NCBI GenBank assembly: GCA_037577475.1
Contig: CM075186.1
Location: 5,331,501-5,395,500 of the forward strand
Length of the DNA stretch: 64,000 nt
Direction of reading: 5' to 3'
From: Chaunax sp. Z400
Lineage: Eukaryota > Chordata > Actinopteri > Lophiiformes > Chaunacidae
Positions 10,896 through 64,000 of the stretch are shown in pieces. Positions within the stretch are counted from its first letter, which is position 1. Every line of letters begins with the position of its first letter. Both the position numbers and the translations under genes were made by a program. The notes under the pieces were generated by a model. It saw only the letters and a list, made by a program, of their open reading frames with translations. It did no database searches and was not told where the DNA came from.

Positions 10896-12297
10896 CTAAA
10901 AACAAATATGAGTTGTACGGTAAATAAATCTGCTGATAGCCTGTTGGCCAGGATTCCATGCGTTAAACAACTCCTGCAGCATCATTGCATCCTCAAGAGC
11001 ATTATGAACATTGTAGGTCTTTCCCAGGTAGTGGCGGACCAAGTTCGGCTTAGAATAACTGCGCAGACCAGGATAGACATTCTTGCTTAGAAAGAAGGTG
11101 TCCAGATACCCAGTCACCACTGCTTGAAACTTAGTCTGGAGGAAACACCTCCTCAGTGCTGAGGTGAGCACTGGTGCATCAAATATCTTTGCACTGTGGG
11201 CCACTAGCAGTATGGGGCCGGGGAAGGAGTGAAGGAAGTCAATGAAGGAGTTGAGAAGATCGTAAAGACAGACGGTGCTTATCTGAATGCCATGGCAAAA
11301 GAGTTTTCCATTACAGACGGTGAAGCCTGTGACTTCTCTGGCTCTCTCAGTGAGGATGCCGAGAGGGACAGTGTAGGCGTTAAAGACCCTGGATCCACAG
11401 ACGGCCGACAACTGGATGATTTCACATGATGTGGTATCTGAAAGAAAAGAGGAGAAGGGTTAAAGAAGGATAGGAGGACGAGAAAATATAAATAAATGTT
11501 ACAATATGGAAAATCATAAATCAGCAATTGTTATGGATTTGCTCATTTGACAGTATTTTGTACAGTAGGAGTGGACAATATGACAAAATACACCATGGGG
11601 TGGTGTAAATCAAACTACTCCACCCATCAGCAAATTTAAGGCTCATTAATTATTTTCTGTTGGTCTGATAGTGTAGAAGATATCTATTAAGTTATTCATG
11701 GATTTTGATGAAATTTTGAGGAAGTGCAAAGGAAGAGTTGATTCGATTTTGAGGCAGATCCTGATCTGGATGCAAGTCCAGGATTTTTGTTTGGTTCCTA
11801 ATGTAGGTTAGATTTATTGGCAAAAAATCTACCGCCGTACTCATCGGCTGTTTTATTATTAATGCAAACAGCTGATAAATAGTATATTTTGCCAATAAAC
11901 CTAATATACAATGGGGGCGGAATAATTTAGCTCCCAACTGTATTTAAGGTCAGTATTGTTAATAAGGTGCCCATTATAATACTTACGGTAAAACATAAAC
12001 CTAAAACAATATTTAGTTAATTAAGGTTACCTGATCCGGTGGTCTTCAGGTCGAAGAAAACTTTGGTCTTGTAAAAATGAGCCGTCTGCAAGAGAAGATA
12101 TATATATTTGATCATGAGCCAATACATCCTACATGATCGATATGTATGATCTATTCGAATAACATCCAACAGAGTGAGCTTTAACGATTTAAACTAGCAT
12201 TTTAAAGTAGACTTCTATCGTTTGAGATTAGCCTCACCTTGGACTGATTGGCAGCAGGTGCACCGTGAGACAGGGGTGAAGTCAGTTGTCTGAACAT
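10896..12297 (-). CDS. DEDDh exonuclease-fold paralog with Glu-to-Lys change in motif I (putative pseudo-exonuclease)
   Basis: Three coding exons were placed: 12297-12238 (ATG at 12297, phase 0), 12085-12031 (phase 1) and 11437-10896, giving 218 residues with GT-AG borders and an open frame throughout. The phase 1 intron after the motif I exon falls in the same place as in the neighbour at 8260-9643, which supports tandem duplication. Motif II keeps Asp125 (AHSAKIFD) and motif III keeps His183 and Asp188 (VHNALED). Motif I reads VFFDLKTTG, so Asp32 is present but the catalytic Glu is Lys34 (codon AAG at 12046-12044). A Lys there would disturb two-metal binding, so strong nuclease activity is doubtful; nucleic-acid or protein binding is a reasonable alternative. 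The fold assignment is firm; the loss of activity is an inference. Confidence 0.85.
11438..12030 (-). other. Intron 2 of the second exonuclease gene, with a degenerate repeat
   Basis: About 11690-11800 carries a copy of the recurring repeat whose marks are GATTTTGATGAAATTTTG and GCAGATCCTGATCTGGATG. No coding sequence was recognised. Confidence 0.4.
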
Positions 12298-12600
12298 CAC
12301 GTAAATGACGATCACAGCGTTTCCAAGCTTAATAAATAACGAGTTAATTGAAGGAATTTATTTTACTTTTGTTTAAGTGAAAAAAGAGACTCGAGCGACT
12401 GTCCTCCTAAACGATGCTGCTGCGTACAAACGACGTCAAAATTCTGTAATCCCCATCTGGCAATTTCCGACCTCTGAAATACTTGCGTTCCCGTGATCAA
12501 CTCGGATTGGCAAAAAACCAATCAGAGTAGGCCTATTTATACTCTGATTGGTTTTTTTTTTTTTATTCTCTGATTGGTCACATCAAAATTTAATCATGTT
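12298..12600 (-). promoter_or_regulatory. CCAAT-rich promoter region of the second exonuclease gene
   Basis: Upstream of the ATG at 12297 there are four CCAAT/ATTGG boxes: 12505-12509, 12518-12522, 12547-12551 and about 12572-12576. The middle two lie in the arms of a perfect 18 bp inverted repeat (12512-12529 and 12540-12557, 10 nt spacer). CCAAT boxes are bound by NF-Y in TATA-less promoters. No TATA box was identified. A nearby plus-strand start could make this a two-way promoter, but that is unproven. Confidence 0.45.
12512..12557. repeat. Perfect 18 bp inverted repeat carrying CCAAT boxes
   Basis: The left arm AAAAAACCAATCAGAGTA and its exact reverse complement are separated by ten bases. 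It may fold as a cruciform or be the remains of a small inverted-repeat element; its position upstream of a gene suggests a regulatory effect. Confidence 0.85.
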
Positions 12601-12813
12601 CATATCAGTAAAGTTCGAGTGCAGCACACGACTAATATAAATTATTAGAGCAATCTCTGCAAAAACTGTTACGCTGGCAACTTTACTAACATATTAAGAA
12701 TGTGAAAATATCACGTAGCCTATAAGAGTAAATGACCTGTTAAATCTTACCCGAACATGCGTTCAAATAATTTTGTCCGAGTCGAAGGTGGTATTTCCCA
12801 TTTTTCTTATGGG

Positions 12814-12908
12814 TCATGAACGCAGCATCTATTCAGATAATTGACATTTTTCGGCGGAAACTTCTTCACTGTTCGCTGTTTCAGTTTGACCCAGAGGGTG
12901 ACGGCAGG
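12814..12908 (+). other. Unassigned possible first coding exon
   Basis: An ATG (about 12814) opens a 31-codon frame that starts MNAASIQIIDIF and runs to a good donor, GGCAG|GTAAAG. I do not recognise the peptide. It lies head to head with the second exonuclease gene across the CCAAT region. It could be the first exon of a small gene or chance; the downstream exon-like pieces at 13799 and 14167 do not join to it with an obviously sensible product. Confidence 0.2.
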
Positions 12909-13798
12909 TAAAGGCCGTTGTTATGCCAACTGTGGTCAATGTATGAGAATGTTTAAAAATCAAATCAAATGAAACTCTACAAATAGATGCGAATTTAAAC
13001 AATTTTACGGAACTACCACAATAAACAATACATAAATAGATACATAAATTAACAGCAATAAACAACTGGACAGCTTTAAAGTTTCTCAGCCAGAAAACAT
13101 AGAACACTGAAGGGATTTAAATTATACAATTTTTTTCACATTAATTACCGACTGTGAAAAAAATTTTAATACTCCAGTTGTGTCACCTGATAAATGTATA
13201 GTGTTGTTTTTGTTCTGTCTCTTTGTTTTTGTTACTGATATTGTAAAATAAAGGCAAAATGCCTGGAAAAACTAAACAAAACAAAAGCTAAAAGGAATAA
13301 ATAACACAGGTTATTTTCTACTCAAGCAAATTTGAAAATAAAACCACCGTGGTGCATTTTTAAATCCCTTGAGTGTACATTAAATCTTAGTACATTTGCT
13401 CAGGGGCATCTCTCAGTGTTCTACCTGGAACACCGCTAACCAGTTTTCATTTAAGTAATTAAAATAATAATATTTCATTTGAAAAAGATTTTCAATATTA
13501 ATGTTAAAACAATTGCTCTAAATAGGCATCAGCGGGGCAGCTGAGAACTCTAAAACCTGTGACACCAGTGTTGAATTGTTATGATTGTAATTGATTAACA
13601 GTTGAAAAGGTGTCTAGGTTACAGACTGGAAATATTTTTACACATTTATAGATCTTACTCAACAGGATTTAAAGACATTAACAATGGCTGAGATGCATTA
13701 ACACATTAAGACTGTATGCAGTCTGTATTAAGAACTCACTTTTATACTGTGCTACATTTACATTAAGTGAAGTTTTGAATTCTTGGTGTCTTTTTCAG

Positions 13799-14253
13799 CT
13801 GCACCGTGATCATCCTCAGAAGAAGAAGTACGATGAAGTAATTGAGTAGGGACCCCTTTTGGGTGGCAGAGTGGTGGTGGTGGATGGGTTCCCTCTAGGT
13901 GCTCCGGCTTCCTCCTGCAGTCCAAAAACTTAATATAGATGAAATGGTGAGTCTAGGTGTGAACGGTTGGTTCTCTATGTGTCAGCCCTGAGATAAACTA
14001 GCAGCCTGTCCAGGGTGTGCTCCACCTCTGTGCTAATGTCAGCATGGATAGGCTCCAACCCCTTCGTCACCCTGCAGAGGATATATGGATAGAAGATGGA
14101 TGGATGGATGGGAAACGCACAGGCAGATGGATAAAACTTCTGCTAATGGTTTCATGCTGTTCCAGGATAAGGCAAAAACAAAAAAGCAGCAAACCGGCAG
14201 CAAACCAGCGAAGAAGAAGACTGCCACCTGTTGGATGTGGAAGTATTTGATGT
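13799..14253 (+). other. Unassigned exon-like pieces ending in a Lys-rich tail
   Basis: A strong acceptor (GTCTTTTTCAG) is followed by an open stretch beginning LHRDHPQKKKYDE, which either stops after VIE or can be spliced at GAA|GTAATT. A second acceptor (CATGCTGTTCCAG, about 14166) opens DKAKTKKQQTGSKPAKKKT, stopping at about 14251. Splicing the two would remove a dispersed repeat (13865-14110) and keep frame. I do not recognise the product. It may be the 3' end of a small basic protein gene or a decayed copy of one. Confidence 0.22.
13865..14110 (+). repeat. Dispersed teleost repeat, copy 1
   Basis: Marks are GGTTCCCTCTAGGTGCTCCGG, CAGTCCAAAAAC, GTGTCAGCCCTG, GCCTGTCCAGGGTGTGCTCC, GATAGGCTCCA, and a GATG-rich 3' end. 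The same order of marks recurs at 57990-58225. I recognise this as a very common interspersed repeat in fish genomes, although I cannot name the family with certainty. Confidence 0.7.
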
Positions 14254-15578
14254 AGGACAGTGTGTTTCGGTGAGTAACAGTGAATATACAAATAACTAAA
14301 GCTACGTGTCTTGTACTGAAAGGAAACACAAATATGTGACGACCCAGAGAAGACATGCTGCACATTTGCTTTTTTAATAAGCAGATGAATCCCCCCCCCA
14401 TAAAGTTTTTTTTCTTACATTACATTAAAAAAAAAGAAATATAACACAAATTGCACCTTTTACATAACCATGTCCAGAGTGGTGCAGATAAAAAGATACA
14501 CTTTTTTTTTCTTTTTTTTTCACATGACAGACTGAGTGTGATCTGTTAAAATGTTTTCATGATTAATAGTAGATAATGGACCGTACACAGGATAATATAT
14601 CCTTTCATAACACAGATTCTTTTAAACCAATGTACACCCCAAAAGCATGATCATAAATAGTACATACACTGTGTATAAAAGAGGAACAAAAACTACCAGG
14701 AAAAGCAGAGCATGCCTTCCAGTGACACGTACATTCACTTGGTTTTTTTTTTCTTCTTTTTTTTTGGGCCAAATGCCATAACGACAGCGTGAACATGTAC
14801 AAAGACCATCTCAGCAAATATCATCGTAAAGATATTTGACCTGGAATTAGATCTGCTCTTTCTGCTCACCTCTACAGTCTGCTGTAAAAGGACAGCACAC
14901 TTGCAAGTATCTCTACCTGCATTAAAACTGAGATCGGCGCAGTCTTTACCGAGACTTCCAGCTCCAAGGAAAAGATGATTAACACTGACTGTGTTGGTGA
15001 GGTCGGAGCAAAAAGTATCGGATCACAGACGGAGCGAGTGAGGAGGGATATTGCAGCTAAAGTACAGAGACATCATTGCTGTTAAGCTACGCAGGAGGCC
15101 CCTAAAATATTCCACTGACTGTATGGACAGAAACTGAAAGACAGGAGGAATACGCAGAAACACGCGGACAGTCTGACTTAGTTGCTACTCATTTTTGTCT
15201 GGTTAACAGTAAAGATTAAATATGCTACTTTTCACAGCCAGAGCCGGGAGAGAAGAGGATGGAAGAGCCGCTATTATGGTATAAAACAGGAAGAAGGAGA
15301 AGAAGAAGAAAGTATTCTGGATGGCTCAGAGGACACTGTGGACGGTTTGAAAGTGTGGGTGAGTGCAAGAGTTTCCCCCACAGCTTCAGTGAAACTGATG
15401 GAATACATGTTTTAGTGTCACATAATGGTGGGACAGACTCTTTTTTTCACCTATACAACAGGAACACATACAGAAAGGAAAGAAACAAATGGCTTTTATC
15501 TGCAAAAAATAAACCATGAATCAATATTGACAATAAAACATGACTCTCAAAAAATATCTATATATGTATACAGTTTCT

Positions 15579-15581
<3 letters not shown>

Positions 15582-15612
<31 letters not shown>
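15582..15612. repeat. (GA)n microsatellite
   Basis: Uninterrupted GA dinucleotides in the probable myo9a 3' UTR; they read as a CT run in the transcript. Confidence 0.95.
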
Positions 15613-15615
<3 letters not shown>

Positions 15616-15966
15616 TTTCAAGTCCTGATGTAGTAACACTGATGATTCTGAATTAAACAGAAGAAAAACAAAAAGCCTGCAGGTAACTCAGGTCCAGTAA
15701 ACACTGTGAGCGCAGATCCACAGCTTTTCCTTCAGTTGTTTTTCGAGAGTATAACCCGAGGACACCCAAGTCTGGTTGTGTTCATTGTGAAATAGGTAAA
15801 GAGAAGAACCTACTTAAGGTAAACCGAGCAAAACGAGCACAGAAAGAAAAGTGGAACCTGACTTCCACACACTTCACTTTGTAGAACAGGAACAGGAAAT
15901 CAACAATGAACGACCCAGGAGCAGCACTGGAGTTTCTTTCTATGTACACTTGTTTTTCCTCTGTAA

Positions 15967-15967
15967 C

Positions 15968-16011
<44 letters not shown>
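15967..16011. repeat. (ATA)n microsatellite
   Basis: About 15 ATA/TAA triplets in the probable myo9a 3' UTR. Confidence 0.95.
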
Positions 16012-16659
16012 TAAACATACATCTGTAACATATTTCTGTACAGTCTCTTCAAAATGATGTAGGAAAAAGTGTGACAGAGTAGCATGCAGCCTCTTGGCTG
16101 GTGCGTCCCGTGTAAACGTGAAAAGCAGACTTAGCTTGGCGCTGGTTACAGACAAAATGTCCACCAGGTCAGTGAGTATGGCTACATTTCTTCTCGGCGG
16201 CTCTGACCACCGGCCCACATGCTAAAAAGAGACGGGGCACCAAGATTTGGCTTTGCAGGTGTGGGTTTTCTTCGTGTGTCTCCCCACCGGTCCTTCCCTT
16301 CTTTTCTCTCTCCTCGAACCAACCGGGGTTCAAACTGTACTGAGATCAGAGGGTCAACACACCTGGCCGACCATGTCTCACTTCACTCTGTTCCAGCTTT
16401 CTGCCGTTCACATCAGTCCTCTTTTCTTTGACCGTTTTCATTTTGTTCCTTATCATATTTCCAGTCCTCTCGTCTTTCTGCTTTGACTGGACCAGGGGAG
16501 GAGGGAGGTGGGCACTGAGGAGGGGCAGCAGGCGACACTGGGCTTGAACCTCGCCCCGTGACCAGCCTCGTTCAAACCCGGACTCTCCCCCCCCTCCCCT
16601 TCTAGTCCACCCTCCTGCACCCAAACAGGCGGTGCACGGCGTTCCTTCCCTCCACGGCT

Positions 16660-60454
<43,795 letters not shown>

Positions 60455-63435
60455 CTGAAGAGGGGAAAAAAAGAAGATGGTCAAGATCAGGTTTGTGTGA
60501 TTTTGGAGGGATGTGTTGTTTAAGGTGTGACATACAGAGGGTTAGAAGTGACAAAGTCATGATACTGGTAAGAATGACAACATGCAGCAATGGTCCATTC
60601 TAATAAAGGACCAGAGCCTTATTTTATTAAAAACATTTTCTGGCTATTTAATATTATGTCTCCATAAATCTGGGAGACTCAGAAGAAACGGATTTTTAAA
60701 AAGAATTTAAAAATGTAACCAGCAGAAGATGAGGTATCAAGACTTTTCGTTCCTTGAATAGGTCCAGCTATAAACTTCCACATTTCCCATAATGCAACCA
60801 ACCTTTTTGACTATCCCTGCTCCATGCCCCGCCTCTTTACAGCTGGTGTGTTAAAAATGTTTGTTCATTTGACATTCACATTTGGTTATATTATCTACGG
60901 TATAAACAGTTTGTCAAATGACTTTACCTGAAATGTATTATAACACAATATATATTACGATGGTATAAAATTACAACCGCTGTAAAAGATGGTGATATGC
61001 ACATCACTCAGTTCTAATTGATCTTTTAATCTTCATAATAACCCTGCTGCCTCTCACTGACATAGCTGGCCAACATTAGCACATAAACACCGCTCTCTGT
61101 CCTCACATACACACTATATGTATAGTACTATACTATGTGGCCTTGCATGCAGGTTCACATACTGTAGACTCTAAACTTGGCCCCAGACAACCGTTTGATG
61201 ACAGGGCCACACTGGGAGAAGCAGATATCACTGCACACATCTCCTCCATCTACAGGGATTATGGGATTGGGCTGAACAGCTGCTGCTGAGACCAAGTGTG
61301 TGTGTGTGTGACAGCATACCTTTGTGTGATTTCATGATGTCTTCATGCATACTTTAAAGGGCGAGGGTGTTAATGTTGGAGTTAATAGCATTAAGGGTCT
61401 AGTTATCTAGTTTCGTCTGCCTCCTTTGTAAAGACTGACATAAACAGAGAGGGGAGGACAGGAGGAGGGCTCCGTGTGTCTGTTTATGTATGTGTGTGTG
61501 TGTGTGTGTGTGGGAGTGGGTTGGGTGGTGGTGGTGGTGGTGGGGGGCATAATCAGACTTCATTTCACACTGCCTGATAATCCCTCCACTATGAGCAAAG
61601 CCTATTCTGCAGCCTGGTGATTGGTCTTTAGCTGCTACGGCTCCATTAGTCTCTTGGTAACAGGCTTGCTGGTCCGTCTATGATCACAGTTCTAATACCA
61701 TAACACACAGAAGTGTGTAAGTGCTGGTTTGGGGTCAGCGATCCTGTTCTCAAATTAAACAATTTTTTTCTTCTCAACTCTGATTCTGGGTGAGCAAATC
61801 TTTAGTTCCGACAGATATTGTTGTCTATTTTCTTTTATTGTAAAAACACATCAAAATAGACACTATAATTGTACTCAATGCACCACATACAGCAATAATA
61901 ATAAATAATAAATAATAAATAAATATACATATCTATTGGAAATTTGATGAGGATTTAATTGAATAAAAACAAATTGGGCCTTGGCGGAGGTAGGCGCTCT
62001 TCAGTGGGCTCGGCTCTCAGAGTTAAGATACGCTCTCAGGACTGATTAACAGAGGATCTCGTCTGTCAGTCGTCCATCAGCTCCTACGACCTCTACTTCC
62101 TCTTCCACTTCCACAGGAAACAGGAAGGCCACGCTAGCTTCATTCCTATTCATTCATCAATCCGCACTGGGGCCAAACAGTTCTCCTCTAGAGGGGCTTC
62201 ACATCACTGTACCACAGTAATAATGAGAGCAGTAGTTCCCAAAGTACAAACTGATTCCAACATTGGTTATTCATGCAAATTAAGCCCCAACACAGAGCCA
62301 GTAAAGAGCACTTTAGCTGCTTTAGAGGTGACTTCAGCCTCACACAAAACTGCAGCAAACCTCAACAACCTATTTTGGCCTATTGTGCAAAGGGTGTTAA
62401 AATAAAGTCATCATCCATAGGTGACAGGTGTTAAGTACTTTTTATGTCTGGTCTATAGACAGATCTCAGCTTTAAACCTCACATTAGAGACACAAGCCTT
62501 CGCCAAGGCCCAACAATCCTTGACATCAATGTTATTGCAGCAGTACCAGTCCCATCTCTCAGTTTGTGGTGCAGTCTGATTATCATTACCCTAAAATATC
62601 TGCAGATAGAAATAACACTTGTGACAAAAATTGTTGGGGCTTAAGAAATATTTTGCTTCCTCTATCCATAACACATAGACATGATATTTCAAGCATACTT
62701 CTCTATTTGAGCTAGGGAAGAAGAAGAGATTCCTCCATTCAAGTGACTCTGGAATTTATTCTGATGCAGTAAAATATAGCCTTTTGGTCACGGTTATTGT
62801 AAATATACAACACAGAAATGTTAAAAAGAATCCTTTAAAAAACTCCCAGATCCTGATCCTGATCCGGATCATCACCAAAATTCACCTCTAGGATATGCTA
62901 GGGTCCATCTTTGGTGTAAGTGATGGTTTCATCACCTGCAGGATTGAATGAAAGGGTTAAGATGCCTCCAAAATGCAGCTTTATTGCGACTCTTTGCTTG
63001 ATTTCTTTAAGCCATGTTTTGGTTTTTCTTTCTTTCTTCTTCTTTGCTTGAAGAATGTTTTATATGTCCCTGGGGACAAACAGCCACTGCCTCTGCACCA
63101 ACTAACAGTCATCCAAATAAACTTGAACTTAAAACCGTAACCCCGAGCATGTGGCCAACATGTGGCTCGGCTCACGTCACTGATTCTGTGGAACTCTGTG
63201 GAGTCAAAGAGACCAGTCTGGATGTTGCAGGGAACCCTGGCAGGCTCTCCACAGCCATAACATCCCTGCTGGGTTGTTGACAGGAGTCTCCGGCACACGT
63301 CGGACATTGTTTTGTGAGCGACTCAACAAAGCACATCCGGCTAATCGTTGAATTTGGTGACAAGGACTGGGAAGTGCCACCATCCCTCAGTCCCGAGGTA
63401 AATCAGCATGGTGTGTAAATGTTTGAGCAGTCCTC

Positions 63436-63524
<89 letters not shown>

Positions 63525-64000
63525 TCTGCAGTCGGTGTCAGGAATGAACCCAAATTCATAAATGTGTAAATTCTGTATGGCATGTTAAGCCATGCCAGGA
63601 AATGTTTTTCCATGTTGCTCATTCATGGACAAAGAAAAAAGACTAGATCCGTCTAAACCTGCAGACCAGACTGATTTATGTATGTTGGATATTAACTACA
63701 GTGTCTGGATTAAGTTCAGGAAGATGTATAAGCACAGATCAAAGCCTTCTTAAGGAGCGCTTTTCAATTTAGCTTTTGTTTTTGCAGTAATAAAGCAGAA
63801 GTGAGGTTATAAAAATGTTAAAATAAATTAAATAAGGCAAAAGAGGAACAATGAACCAGCATGACACTGTCCACAATTCACAGATACTACAGCTTATAAA
63901 TGGCCTGAGGCAGTTTTACTTCTACTGTATTGTTTTTACAATAATTTTGCTAAAACCAGAGGTTGGCTGAACTTCATTTGAACTTCATTCACAGAGACAA
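60455..64000 (-). other. myo9a: myo9a intron sequence continuing beyond the window
   Basis: No coding exon for the earlier motor or RA domain was recognised. It holds GT and GGT runs at about 61495-61545, degenerate repeat edges near 61980 and 62500 and a (GT)n run at 63439-63523. Confidence 0.5.
63439..63523. repeat. (GT)n microsatellite
   Basis: About 42 GT units near the right edge, in a myo9a intron. Confidence 0.98.

Larger units (their letters stand above)
14373..16659 (-). other. myo9a: Probable 3' UTR of myo9a
   Basis: This region follows the myo9a stop codon (16662-16660). No coding exon was seen on either strand. The minus strand has ATTAAA at 14378-14373, a plausible poly(A) signal that would give a UTR of about 2.3 kb. 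It contains a (GA)n run at 15582-15612 and an (ATA)n run at 15967-16011. Confidence 0.4.

Noticed and set aside
8260..12297. Calling either exonuclease gene pml itself
   Set aside because: There is no RING, B-box or coiled coil upstream; both genes start just before the exonuclease motif, so only that domain is shared.
12814..14253. Small ribosomal or SRP protein gene suggested by the Lys-rich tails
   Set aside because: I could not match the peptides to any such protein, so no name is given.
62981..63307. A 108-codon minus-strand frame as an earlier myo9a exon
   Set aside because: It has no myosin motor motif and no matching phase or homology to the expected upstream region.

Overview
This 64 kb window is vertebrate nuclear DNA, almost certainly from a teleost fish, probably a percomorph. 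The evidence is split genes with GT-AG introns, many long (CA)n/(GT)n microsatellites, several interspersed repeats of kinds common in teleosts, and the pairing of mannose-6-phosphate isomerase with myosin IXA, which are also near neighbours on human 15q23-q24. There are no bacterial operons, insertion sequences or CRISPR arrays.

Layout. (1) Positions 1-4596, plus strand: the last seven coding exons of mpi, followed by a long 3' UTR with several poly(A) signals up to about 7.6 kb. (2) Positions 8260-9643 and 10896-12297, minus strand: two tandem paralogous genes for small DEDDh (DnaQ-like) exonuclease-fold proteins of 243 and 218 residues. The first keeps all expected catalytic residues. The second has Lys in place of the catalytic Glu of the first motif. 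From memory, the same Asp-Leu-Lys replacement occurs in the exonuclease-like C-terminal domain of human PML isoform I. (3) Positions 12.3-14.3 kb: a CCAAT-rich hairpin promoter region, some unassigned exon-like sequence and a dispersed repeat. (4) Positions about 14.4-60.5 kb, minus strand: myo9a. Thirty-six coding exons were placed. Their summed length is 5982 nt, exactly 1994 codons including the stop, and every junction keeps frame. They encode the second half of the myosin motor with its long loop-2 insert, six IQ-like motifs, a charged linker, a C1 zinc finger, a RhoGAP domain with its arginine finger, and the C terminus ending in NEFMV. The 5' exons (RA domain, P-loop and switch I) lie beyond the right edge.

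The rest is intron or intergenic DNA with microsatellites, two non-autonomous DNA transposons with inverted ends (48.4-49.2 kb and 51.5-52.2 kb), LINE remnants, and a recurring degenerate repeat family.

The genes are not an operon. MPI is a cytosolic sugar-phosphate enzyme. The exonuclease-like pair probably acts on nucleic acid or, for the Lys variant, in binding. Myo9a is a motor that carries a Rho GTPase-activating domain. The most notable signals are the putative pseudo-exonuclease beside its intact paralog and its link to PML, plus several splice sites of myo9a that sit inside or next to microsatellites.
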